Assembly: GCA_021846275.1 (NCBI GenBank)
Contig: JAJZBZ010000006.1
Coordinates: forward strand, 1 to 64,000
Source: Acidobacteriota bacterium
GTDB lineage: Bacteria; Acidobacteriota; Terriglobia; Terriglobales; Acidobacteriaceae
Reading direction: 5' to 3'
DNA: 64,000 bases
The translations under genes and the position numbers were made by a program. Shown piece by piece: positions 25,868-34,562 of the stretch. The notes beneath the pieces were generated by a model. It saw nothing but the letters and a program-made list of their open reading frames with translations. It was not told the DNA's origin and ran no database searches. The stretch's first letter is position 1. The number at the start of each line of letters is the position of its first letter.

Positions 25868-27004
25868 TCACGCGGTGGAACGTCGGTCGGCATCAGTTTT
25901 GGACAAATTCAGCGTATAGCGTGCATGTTTGCGCTCGCCGGTGCGGATGAGTGCTCCCTTTTCCACCAAGTCAGCCAAATCGCGCGTTGTCGTTGCTGGT
26001 GACGCACCGGTGATCGTGCTGTAATTGCCCGCGCTCAAGCCGCCTTTGAACCCTTCTGGACCTTCGCGGAACATGCGAAGGAGCGCCTTCCCTTGCCTCT
26101 CATTGATTTGGCCGCTCAGCCGATCGAGCATCTTCGTCTTGGCGATGATGAATTCGACCTGGGCAATGCTCTGGCGTTGCGCTTCCAACGCGATTTCAGC
26201 GAACCAAACCAGCCAATCGGTGATTTCTATCTGCTGATTGGCTCTCTCCAGGGCGGAATAGTAACTCTTTTGGTGGGCCAGGATTGTCGTTGCCAGCGAG
26301 ACCAGGACCGGCTGATCGAAGCTCTGCATCAAAGCCTTTTCAGCGATGGCGCGTCCGATGCGCCCGTTTCCGTCCTCAAACGGGTGAATGGACTCGAAAT
26401 ATAAGTGCGCAGTTCCCGCGCGCGTGACGGTCGGCAACGGTTCTTTGCCGTCCGATGCCGTGCGATTGAACCATGCAATAAATCGCTTCATTTCCGTCTG
26501 CACTTGTTTGGAAGGCGGGGCTTCGAAATGAACCGTCGGATCGCCTATTGGACCGGAAATAATCTGCATCGGCTCCCGGCTTGTGCGGAATTGCCCGATG
26601 TCGGCCAGGTCTCTTCTGCCTGCCGTGACCATTCGATGCCAATCGAACAGCATTGCCTCAGAGAGCGGCCGTGAGAATGACCGGTAGAGATCGACCATCA
26701 TCTCGGCAATGCCCTGTTCGGCAGGCATAATGCGTCGCTTGTCGGGAGATGCCAAACCAAACTGTCGCAGGATCGACGATTGCACACTGGCCCGGTTGAG
26801 GACTTCGCCCTCAATTGCCGATGTAGTCACAGCCTCACCGCTCAGCAGTTCCACTTGGATCTGCTTATGATCGTCCTCGCTGAGATGCTTCACGGTGCCG
26901 ATGGCGACACCGGAACCAACGAGGTACTGATTTTCCGCGGCTGCAATCCGCGAGCGGTCCCATCGGAAATTGGGCCAATCCAGGCTTTGCCAGTTCCAGG
27001 TCAT
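25868..27004 (-). CDS. Fic/DOC family protein with N-terminal inhibitory motif and C-terminal winged helix
   Basis: Fic enzymes usually transfer AMP or another nucleotide monophosphate onto target proteins. The 378-residue protein has the complete Fic active-site motif HPFEDGNGRIGR at 207-218. The inhibitory motif T61-x3-E65-G66 (TSAIEGE) before the Fic core marks a class II, self-inhibited enzyme. An N-terminal DUF4172-like segment precedes it and a C-terminal winged-helix-like part (GASPATTTRDLADLVEKG) follows, common in chromosomal Fic regulators. It stands alone, with no antitoxin-sized partner gene visible. Targets cannot be inferred. Confidence 0.9.
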   Translation of the reverse strand: MTWNWQSLDWPNFRWDRSRIAAAENQYLVGSGVAIGTVKHLSEDDHKQIQVELLSGEAVTTSAIEGEVLNRASVQSSILRQFGLASPDKRRIMPAEQGIAEMMVDLYRSFSRPLSEAMLFDWHRMVTAGRRDLADIGQFRTSREPMQIISGPIGDPTVHFEAPPSKQVQTEMKRFIAWFNRTASDGKEPLPTVTRAGTAHLYFESIHPFEDGNGRIGRAIAEKALMQSFDQPVLVSLATTILAHQKSYYSALERANQQIEITDWLVWFAEIALEAQRQSIAQVEFIIAKTKMLDRLSGQINERQGKALLRMFREGPEGFKGGLSAGNYSTITGASPATTTRDLADLVEKGALIRTGERKHARYTLNLSKTDADRRSTA

Positions 27005-27529
27005 GAGCGATAGCCGACCCCTCTTTCGATCATAATAACTGATAATATGAGCGATACGGTTCTATTCTATCGCTCATTCAGTCTCACTGAGCTTCACTGG
27101 ATGGTCGTGATACATCAGCCGGATGGTAGCTGATGGACGAGCAGAAATATGAAGAAGATGGCCTGCTCGGTAATTAGGATCAGTTTTATCCAGGTACTTC
27201 TGTCATTCTATGTTGTTCATAAATAGATGGTTGACAGGACTCTTCAGACGCAGAGAGAGAATTTGCGCCTCAGAGCGTTGCGAGCCCCCGCAACCAATCA
27301 AACAATTGATTCTAAAGCAACTTAGAAAAGGCCGCCCGAAGGCAGCCCTCTCGTTTTTTGCCCGACTGGCCGCTTTCTGTCCGTGTTCTCGGAAAATTAC
27401 TGACGCGAAAACCGCATCCGAACTACGTTGGCTGGCTTTGTTTTCTGACCACCTTCGTTCAAGTAGGTTTGTGAGGTGGCTCCGAGCTATTCCACAACTT
27501 ACTGCTCAAGCACATCGCAGAAGTGACGC
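27005..27529. other. Intergenic stretch upstream of fic; possible terminator hairpin only
   Basis: No secure gene is seen. An open plus-strand frame at 27210-27602 has a composition unlike a real protein and runs into the dnaE2 remnant out of frame. Around 27329-27358 an imperfect GC stem (GGCCGCC / GGCAGCC) around CGAA is followed by six Ts on the plus strand, which could be an orphan terminator. A TGA at 27524-27526 closes the frame of the following dnaE2 remnant. Confidence 0.5.
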
Positions 27530-28258
27530 GCAAAGAAGTGGGACAAGGAGGACTGTGCCGATCTTGGCATCATCAAGGTCGATCAGCTCGGCCTCGGCAT
27601 GATGGCCGTGCTCAAGGACTGCATCGAGCTGATCCCGAAGCACTACGGAAAAGAGATGGATATTGCACAACTGCCCGAAGACGCCGAGGTCTACAAGACT
27701 CTTCAGCGTGCCGATACTGTGGGGATGTTCCAGGTGGAGAGCCGCGCGCAGATGGCCGCACTGCCGCAGAACCATCCCGAGCACTTCTATGATCTCGTCG
27801 TCCAGGTCACCATCATCCGGCCCGGCCCCATCGTCGGCAAGATGATGCACCCCTACATGCGCCGACGGCAGAAGCTGGAGCCGGTGATCTACCCGCATCC
27901 ATCGCTTGAACCCGTTCTCCGGCGCACGCTCGGCGTGCCCTTGTTTCAGGAGCAGTTGCTCCGCATGGCGATGACTGAGCCGGTCTCGCAAATTCGGACA
28001 GTGGTATGAGTGGAAGGCTTGCTCCTGCGGCAGCAGGGTGCCTGTCTGCATGCAGAAGAAGCTCAGCCGCTCGCTTCCATGACCGACACCGAGCGGCTCG
28101 TCGCCGATTACAGTGGAACCGGCCTCACCGTTGGCCGCCACCCATGCAGTTCCGCCGCGAAGCACTCCGCGCCAAAGGCATCCTCGCCGCGAGGGACCTG
28201 CAACAAAAACCCGATGGCACATGGGTGCGCTCGGCAGGCTGCGTCATCGCGCGCCAGA
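27530..28258 (+). pseudogene. dnaE2: Remnant of error-prone DNA polymerase dnaE2
   Basis: Only pieces of the roughly 1,050-residue DnaE2 polymerase survive. The frame from 27530 encodes a central block ([71 protein letters not shown]), intact until about 27990. The protein then jumps to the C-terminal region (TDTERLVADYSGTGLTVG), implying a large internal deletion. One frameshift later comes MQFRREALRAKGI and WVRSAGCVIARQR, after which homology ends at an IS630 fragment. Neither polymerase activity nor the N-terminal PHP domain remains. Confidence 0.88.
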
Positions 28259-28261
28259 GGA

Positions 28262-28470
28262 CGATGCCCATGTCGCACCGTGACCGCAGGCCAGCCGCCC
28301 TGCCGATACGCCTTCACCGTTCCCCACGCTGTGCGCACAGCCAACTCGCACTGCCTCGCCGTTGCGGCGATGGTCGCCCCGCTCAGAACCATCTTCACCG
28401 CAAGCCGACGACGCTCATTCAACGCCGCCTCGGACAACTTCCTTCCGTCGCTTCCACCCAGACACTTCAC
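28262..28470 (-). pseudogene. IS630-family transposase, N-terminal fragment
   Basis: The minus strand encodes a helix-turn-helix start typical of IS630-type transposases: ERRRLAVKMVLSGATIAATA, then RTAWGTVKAYRQGGW. It lacks the whole DDE catalytic part. The coding sense runs into the dnaE2 remnant at about 28260, so the fragment and the polymerase remnant meet tail to tail. It is likely a rearrangement scar. A C-terminal IS630 fragment, possibly of the same family, is at 56211-56399. Confidence 0.75.
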
Positions 28471-28504
28471 AAACGCTCAAATCAGGCATTCGTTTCATGC
28501 TGGA

Positions 28505-29770
28505 TCAAGAATTTGCGAGAAAGCCTGTCATCCAGTCGGCGATCTGTTCGGGGCGAGCATCATTTGCGATGGCAGTATTGTCTTTGTAGGCCTTCGGAAA
28601 AATAATATAGGCACTCCGTGCAGATTCAGAGACGCATAGAAAAGCCGTCTGCTGACTTTCTGGATATCTTTCAACTGCCAGGAAAATGTATCGGGCGAGG
28701 ATTGATGCATCCACCGCGCTTCCCTGAGGGTCCGGAACATCGGGCAGAGTGCTGACCAGGCTTTGGTTTTCAAAGATTGCGATACTTGTAAAAGGCTTAG
28801 GTTTCGCTCGTATGCCGAAGCGAGCGAACAGGACGCGAGGGCGAGCGCGGCGAATAGCCTCGCTTGAAGCCCACTGAACAAAAGCGTTGGAAAAGACGAG
28901 AGCTCCGTTGCCACTAAGGTAAAGATCGATAACAAATCTGCGCAGCGACGACTGTCCGGCGAGATTGTTTGGCCACCATGCATCCCAGTTTGTGTTCCGA
29001 ATGGAAGCAAGGGTCGTATCACTAACTACAATGTTTTTGGGAATGGTATTGATACGCTCAAGTACTCGTTCGCGCAAAGGTTGAAGCTCAGGGCAGTTAA
29101 GAGAAAAGGCATCATCACGATCTGGGAAGACGGACGTTAAGGTCCGTTCTGCGTCAATGAGCCATAAATCGGAAGGTTCATAACCGTTTTCCCGTCTGAG
29201 CAATTCCGGAACAGAGGGCGTGCCCTGTAAGAGCAGTTCGGTAACGCGTCCGGGGTCTCCATTAATGCTCACCTCTACGCCCTTGCCGCCCCACTTGTCC
29301 CATAGTCCCGCATGCTCGAAAGGCAGATTCTGCGGCAAGACGACAACTGCCATACGGGGTAGCGAAGCCGACGGTGACGCTGACGAGTGCGCAGCGCTTA
29401 CAATAGTGAGGTAAATACGCTGGACTTCTTCACGCCATTCAACATAGTATGCAGAACGCGCAAGCAGCGAAGCATTCTCCAGCGTGTTGGTATCTTCCGA
29501 AAAGTCCCATCTGTCCACTCCCATCGTTTGTTCTAATTTGCGCAGTGGTTCCGTTAAAGCCGCAAGCGTCGATGGATTAAACGACTGAATGCCGCGCATG
29601 AATTCTCTTATGCGGCTGCGCTCAAAGGGGAAGAGCGTCTCCCATTCTGCGAGTTCACTATTCAACTCTGGTCGAAGTGTGAGCGGCATTTGCCGAATGA
29701 GTTTGCGGTAGACGGCTATCTCACCCCCCCCAGCGTCGCTAATCAGAATGTCCCATGCATGCTTTGTCAT
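28505..29770 (-). CDS. Uncharacterised protein coupled to a phosphatase-like gene
   Basis: I do not recognise this 421-residue protein. Its ATG at 29770 overlaps the stop of the upstream gene (ATGA), so the two are translated together. There is no signal peptide or obvious membrane segment. The middle contains a stretch MAVVVLPQNLPF and later FVIDLYLSGNGALVFSNAFVQWA, which suggest an alpha/beta fold, and RVLFARFGIRAKPKPF. GTG at 29776 is an alternative start. Its codon use is like the low-G+C region rather than the chromosomal right half. Confidence 0.8.
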   Translation of the reverse strand: MTKHAWDILISDAGGGEIAVYRKLIRQMPLTLRPELNSELAEWETLFPFERSRIREFMRGIQSFNPSTLAALTEPLRKLEQTMGVDRWDFSEDTNTLENASLLARSAYYVEWREEVQRIYLTIVSAAHSSASPSASLPRMAVVVLPQNLPFEHAGLWDKWGGKGVEVSINGDPGRVTELLLQGTPSVPELLRRENGYEPSDLWLIDAERTLTSVFPDRDDAFSLNCPELQPLRERVLERINTIPKNIVVSDTTLASIRNTNWDAWWPNNLAGQSSLRRFVIDLYLSGNGALVFSNAFVQWASSEAIRRARPRVLFARFGIRAKPKPFTSIAIFENQSLVSTLPDVPDPQGSAVDASILARYIFLAVERYPESQQTAFLCVSESARSAYIIFPKAYKDNTAIANDARPEQIADWMTGFLANS

Positions 29771-30924
29771 AACCACAACCCCGGCAAGGGATGTCCAGGC
29801 AAGCCCAGACTTCCTAGATCAAAGAGTCTGGCGATGGTTGGGCAGATATCCGTTTGCAACACAGGGTTTTCGATAATCTGCGCTGTCCGAATCGCATCAC
29901 CAAGACACATCATCCAGGCCAGGCGTGTTGAATCGGCGTTCTGGCGATGATTGAAAAATCCATTTGTGCTGGCCCCATCCAGATCGCGGCCGAACTCCGG
30001 CAAGATGAACAGGGTCGTCTTTCCCTGATACGCGGGCATTGATTGCAGCAGGCTCCACAACTCATAGACGAGGCGGTCCATGGTGGCAATACCGCTCAGA
30101 TGCAAGGAGTACGAGCCAAAATGGGCGACTTCCATGTCGGAAAATGTGATAACCAGCATGGATGGAGCAAAACGTTGCAGTATCTCGGCCGCGACCAGAT
30201 AGGTGAACTCATCCCCAGTGGCAGGAGCGGTTGTGCGCACGAGATCCTCGATGGCCTGGCGCATCGTCCCCAGGGTGATACTGTCGAGTGAGGAAGATTC
30301 TCCTCCTACTGACCAGCCCAGTCCGTCGTAGTTATCGCTGTTGAGAAAGCTCTCGATATCTGGCTGCACCGTAGAGCGGTCGGTGCTTTGCACCGGGCGT
30401 CCCTGATTCGCTGCCTGCACTACTGCGCTGATGAGAAGCTGCTTTGGAAAAATTACATTTGGTCCGTAGTTTGGTCCATAGCCCGGGACGGTGCTCGAAC
30501 CGATCTGGCTGGTGAGAGCTTTATTGCTGGAGATAAACCATGTCTGATTCCGATCCAACCCCATAGCCTTGCGCAGGTATTCGTAGATAGTCGGACTCTG
30601 TGGCGGCGTCTTGCCCCAATCGTCGACACGTTGCCAGTTGCCGCTCAGCACACTGGATATCGTGTTGAAATGCGAAGTGACCCCATCGTTACGAAGAAAT
30701 GGATAAAAGACGCTCTGAGGCAGAAGGTCATGGGTAAGGTGGGGGATGTTGGCAAACCCGGAACTGGCAAAAGTATCCTCGCGGCGCATTCCACCACACA
30801 TTACCAGTACCACTTTGCGATTTCTGATAGACGTAGTTGACTCGGCAACACCGTGCGCTGTGGCCCATTGTGATACGAGCAGGGCGGCAGCCTCCGTCAG
30901 TAATTTTCGGCGCGAGAGAGACAT
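29767..30924 (-). CDS. Tat-exported alkaline-phosphatase-superfamily-like protein
   Basis: The 385-residue protein starts with a twin-arginine signal (MSLSRRKLLTEAAALLVSQW), so it is probably exported folded. The mature part resembles the alkaline phosphatase/sulfatase superfamily: VVLVMCGGMRREDTF near residue 40 is placed like the nucleophile loop. SMLVITFSDMEVAHFGSY and TLFILPEFGRDLDG, with FFNHRQ after it, supply Asp and His positions expected for metal binding. TDICPTIARLFDL near the end is a common sulfatase-like motif. The exact reaction is unknown. It is the first gene of a two-gene unit. Confidence 0.75.
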   Translation of the reverse strand: MSLSRRKLLTEAAALLVSQWATAHGVAESTTSIRNRKVVLVMCGGMRREDTFASSGFANIPHLTHDLLPQSVFYPFLRNDGVTSHFNTISSVLSGNWQRVDDWGKTPPQSPTIYEYLRKAMGLDRNQTWFISSNKALTSQIGSSTVPGYGPNYGPNVIFPKQLLISAVVQAANQGRPVQSTDRSTVQPDIESFLNSDNYDGLGWSVGGESSSLDSITLGTMRQAIEDLVRTTAPATGDEFTYLVAAEILQRFAPSMLVITFSDMEVAHFGSYSLHLSGIATMDRLVYELWSLLQSMPAYQGKTTLFILPEFGRDLDGASTNGFFNHRQNADSTRLAWMMCLGDAIRTAQIIENPVLQTDICPTIARLFDLGSLGLPGHPLPGLWL

Positions 30925-31342
30925 AAGATAACCCCGTTTACAGTTGCATGGTTATTGTTTCCTCAAGCATGTTTCCTATATGCCTCTACGCCATGGTCAA
31001 AATTCGTCAGACCCCCATCAAGAGCGTGTATGATCCGGGCTATTTCATTCGTAAGGTTACTTATGAAACACGCTTTCGCGAATAGGTTATAAAGTTGCGG
31101 TCTGAGACGTTCGTCTTGAGGTTTTACCTTTGGCTGTTATGGAACATTGTTGGAAACGATGCCCAAAATAAATCGGATCGAACTCGGCAGCAGTATCGTC
31201 CGCTAGTCTGACCCCATACTCATCCTGTCGATGCATCAAGGGGCAGCTCGCGAAACGACAACATACTACGCGAAGCAGAAAGCGTTTGACAAGAGTCTCG
31301 ATCCATCTGTGACAGATATGGAGCCGCTGCTCAAGTGTCCTA
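30925..31342. other. Intergenic stretch between phosphatase-like gene and right IS; no gene seen
   Basis: About 420 bases without a supportable gene. It should hold the promoter for the minus-strand pair at 28505-30924. Short frames on either strand extend only by running into the insertion sequence and show no protein features. Confidence 0.55.
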
Positions 31343-32683
31343 TTCGGGACTTGTTGAAATTCGCCTGATTGCTGCAGTTCTGTTGGAGATTTGCATTTCT
31401 TTCCGCTGAAAATCTGTTTGAATTGCAGTTCTATCCGGTGTTTCCAGGGTCTTCGAGCCTCGGGGAACATCTCTGGCGGCCTGCAACCGTGGTTCAGGCA
31501 CACTTCTCCCGGAGCCTTGTCGGCGGTTGCGCCATCAGTCGCGGTAGCCGTATCAGGTTGTGCGCCGCGCAGCTGAAGACGAACAGCCAGTCTACTTTTT
31601 CCAGGCCTCGCAACTTGACCTGCCGTAGCGGGCCCGTTTGCTTCAGCCACCCGAAGCTTTTCTCGACCAGCCAGCGCCGGCTCAGGCTGATGGCATAGCC
31701 CGGATGCCGCGTGGTTCGGCGGTCCAGATTGCTACGCCGCCCCTTGTCGTTCTTGCTCACATGCGGCGTTACGTTCAACTCGCGCACCGTGCCGACGAAA
31801 TCTTTGGTGTCGTAAGCCTTGTCCGCGCCCACCGTGATGCGACGCTTACGCTTCTTCTGCTTCTCGTGGAGCATCAACAGCGCCGCGTCGCGCTCGGCGT
31901 AGCCATCGGCCTCTGTCACCATCGCGGCGGCGATCAGCCCGTTGCGGTTTTCCACGCCGGGGTCTCCACGAACAGGCTTTCGTTCGTGGGGTAGAGCAGT
32001 GTGTGGCCCAGGTAACTCAGCTTCGACTCGGTGCCATAACTCTTCTTGTACAGCCGCGCATCGCCGTCCGTGGTGGACTGGTGTGTGCTGTTCGAGCGCT
32101 TCTGCCCGCGGAAATCCGTGCCATCGCTGTCGCCATCCTTCGCGCGAAAACTCTTCTGCGAGGCCCAGACATGAATCAGCGTGCCGTCCACCGTGAAATG
32201 CTCGTCGCTCATGTACTTCTTCGCCTGTCGATTCACTTCGGCAAAGAACCGCTGCGCCACATCGCTGGTCAGCAACCGGTCGCGGTTCTTCGAAAACACC
32301 GCGTGGTTCCACACCGCATCGTCCATGCCCAGGCCCACAAACCAGCGAAACAGCAGGTTGTAGTCGATCTGCTCGACCAGCAGCTGCTCCGAGCGCACCG
32401 AGTAGAACACCTGCAACAACAGCGCACGAAGAATGTACTCCGGCGCGATCGACGGACGGCCAGAGTCGGCATACAGCGCATCAAACTCCGCGTCCAACCT
32501 CCGCAACACCACATCCGTCAATTTGCGAACCGCGCGCAACGGATGGCCCTGCGGCACACGCTGCTCCAACGACACATAACTGAACATCCCATCCTGTATC
32601 CGCTCGTCCCCACGCATACTCGTTCGACGCTCCACCCCTTGTGGATCGCCGCAGAATCGATGCCTATTTCAACAAGTTCCTAA
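31343..32683 (-). mobile_element. IS5-type insertion sequence, complete copy
   Basis: The element is about 1.34 kb long with terminal inverted repeats of 18 bases: TTCGGGACTTGTTGAAAT at 31343-31360 and the complement of TTAGGAACTTGTTGAAAT at 32666-32683 (15 to 16 positions match). No convincing target duplication is visible at the borders. It lies 86 bases from the 3' end of a tRNA-Leu gene. The partial copy at 1-262 is in the opposite orientation, so the two enclose the B12 region. Confidence 0.85.
31494..32635 (-). pseudogene. IS5-family transposase, frameshifted
   Basis: The N-terminal part (DGMFSYVSLEQRVPQGHPLR; LLFRWFVGLGMDDAVWNH; HFTVDGTLIHVWASQKSF) includes the DUF772-type helical domain and first catalytic Asp. 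The C-terminal part (ITVGADKAYDTKDFV; RWLVEKSFGWLKQTG) carries the second Asp and the Glu. They lie in different frames. The switch is -1 at a run of four Cs near 31960, where one added C would restore GAG-ACC-CCC-GGC-GTG. A simple deletion is the likely cause; programmed slippage cannot be excluded. Without frameshifting the protein would be inactive. Confidence 0.85.
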
Positions 32684-32769
32684 AGCAGACTGACTACGAG
32701 TTAGGGCACAGTTTTGGCACAGAAAAACGCATCTGAGGATGCGTTGATTTGGTAAATTATTGATTATAT

Positions 32770-32858
32770 TGGTGCCCGGAGGGGGACTTGAACCCCCACG
32801 GAGGGTTATCTCCTGCGGATTTTAAGTCCGCTGCGTCTGCCAGTTTCGCCATCCGGGC
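32770..32858 (-). tRNA. tRNA-Leu (anticodon UAA)
   Basis: The minus strand reads GCCCGGATGGCGAAACTGGC at the 5' end and closes with TCCGGGCACCA; the seven-base acceptor arms pair. The anticodon stem GCGGA/TCCGC encloses CTTAAAA, giving anticodon UAA. A long variable arm (GGAGATAACCCTCC) identifies leucine. TTCAAGT is in the T loop. The 3' end, a common integration site for islands, faces the insertion sequence and the lower-G+C region. Confidence 0.96.
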
Positions 32859-33030
32859 TGGGTGTGGCCAGTGTTGCTCGCCATCCTGCGTTATTCCTGA
32901 TTGTAGATGGGATTCTGGGAAGATTTCGGCCGGGAACTTCGGATGATCCGTGCGCCGACGGCAGGAATAACGCTGCGACGGCGGAATCTTCTTGGCGATT
33001 GCACGGGAGTGTGTTTTGCTGAGGCTACGA

Positions 33031-34338
33031 ATGCTTGCGCGACTGGAAAGATTTTTTGAGTTTGAGCGGCTGGGAACGAACTGGCGCACGGAGATGCTGG
33101 CTGGCGCGACCACCTTCCTGACCATGGCCTACATCGTGCTTGTGAATCCCGCCATTCTGGCGCAGACCGGGATGCCGCTGGCGGCGGTGACAGCGGCGAC
33201 GTGTCTTTCGGCGGCCTTTGGCTCCATCCTGATGGGCATTGTCGCGCGCTATCCGCTTGCGCTTGCGCCTGGCATGGGCCTGAACGCCTACTTCACCTAC
33301 ACCGTCTGCCTGAAGATGCGCATTCCCTGGCAGACGGCGCTGGGCGCGGTCTTTCTGAGCGGGGTTCTGTTTCTGCTGCTCACGGCCTTTGGCATTCGCC
33401 AGCTCATTCTGCGCTCCATCCCGCGCGAGCTGTACGCGGCGGTCGCCGGCGGCATTGGTCTCTTCATTGCGCTCATCGGCCTGTCGCGCGCCGGAGTCGT
33501 CGTCGCCGACCCAGCCACGATGGTGCGCATGGGTGACCTGCGCGCGCCGCAGACGGCTCTTGCGCTCGTCGGCCTCGTACTGATGGCGGCGCTCGAAATC
33601 CGCCGCGTGAAAGGCTCGATCCTGCTCGGCGTGCTGGCCGTGACAGCGGCAGGCTGGGCGCTGGGACTCACGCACTGGCAGCCGGTCAGCGCGGGCTGGT
33701 CCAGCCTGGGCGCAACGGCGATGAAGCTTGACGTGCCCGCCGCCTTCCACGTCGGGCTGCTGGAAATTGTCTTTGTTTTTTTCTTCGTGGACCTCTTTGA
33801 CAATGTGGGCACGCTGGTCGCGGTCACGCGCCGCGCTGGCCTCCAGGGCGAGGATGGCTCGATTCCTCGGTTGAAGCAAATCTTCTTTGCCGATGCGGCG
33901 GCGACGGTCGTTGGCGCTCTCACCGGCACCTCCACGGTGACCAGTTACGTCGAGTCCACGGCGGGCGTGGTCGCTGGCGGGCGATCCGGCGTGACAGCCA
34001 TCGTCACGGGCCTGCTCTTTCTCGTCGCGCTGGCGGCGGCTCCGTTTGTCGGCGTCGTGCCCCAGTCGGCCACGGCTCCGGCGCTGGTGCTGGTCGGCTC
34101 CATGATGCTGGCCACGATCTCCGAGATTAGCTGGACCGATCCGCTGGTCGCTGTTCCTGCGTTCCTCACGCTGGTCATGATCCCGCTCAGCTACTCGATC
34201 GCCAACGGGCTGGGCTTTGGCCTCGTCGCCTGGGCTGTGCTCCATGCCGCCGCCGGACGGCTGCGTCAGCGCGACTGGCTGCTCTGCCTGCTGGCCGCGC
34301 TGTTTCTTGCGCGGTTCCTTTATATGGCCGCCGCATAA
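33031..34338 (+). CDS. NCS2-type adenine/guanine/hypoxanthine permease (AzgA-like)
   Basis: This inner-membrane purine:proton symporter has about 12 hydrophobic segments in 435 residues. The AzgA-type start (LERFFEFERLGTNWRTEMLAGATTFLTMAYI, shown in part) and ALAPGMGLNAYFTYTV near residue 80 are diagnostic. FFFVDLFDNVGTLVAV and TSTVTSYVESTAGVVAGGRSG in the second half are the substrate-binding motifs of this branch. The ATG at 33031 with GAGG upstream fits the family start; the frame is open 39 bases further. It is a single gene. G+C is higher than in the region left of the tRNA. Confidence 0.92.
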   Translation: MLARLERFFEFERLGTNWRTEMLAGATTFLTMAYIVLVNPAILAQTGMPLAAVTAATCLSAAFGSILMGIVARYPLALAPGMGLNAYFTYTVCLKMRIPWQTALGAVFLSGVLFLLLTAFGIRQLILRSIPRELYAAVAGGIGLFIALIGLSRAGVVVADPATMVRMGDLRAPQTALALVGLVLMAALEIRRVKGSILLGVLAVTAAGWALGLTHWQPVSAGWSSLGATAMKLDVPAAFHVGLLEIVFVFFFVDLFDNVGTLVAVTRRAGLQGEDGSIPRLKQIFFADAAATVVGALTGTSTVTSYVESTAGVVAGGRSGVTAIVTGLLFLVALAAAPFVGVVPQSATAPALVLVGSMMLATISEISWTDPLVAVPAFLTLVMIPLSYSIANGLGFGLVAWAVLHAAAGRLRQRDWLLCLLAALFLARFLYMAAA

Positions 34339-34562
34339 GCCGCGGGCTGCGCCGCAAACCACGCGCTCGCACCGCGCAGAATTGTCCGCGCGGCAGCAAC
34401 AGATGCGCGGCTGCAATGTATGCAGAATGGTTCCCGCGCAGCCCGCACCTGCGATTCGTCATCCGCCGGGCGGGCGCGCGCATTACAATGAAGCAGCATC
34501 GCGGCGCAGGCCGCAGACGAACTCCGAGGATGCCGGTGCCGAGAGCCGACAGCGACAACCGA

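Noticed and set aside
27210-27602. 130-codon plus-strand frame before the dnaE2 remnant
   Set aside because: Its composition is not protein-like and it enters the dnaE2 block in the wrong frame.
33025-34416. 463-codon minus-strand frame opposite the purine permease
   Set aside because: The plus strand is a clear NCS2 permease; the minus product is an extremely charged, repetitive shadow.
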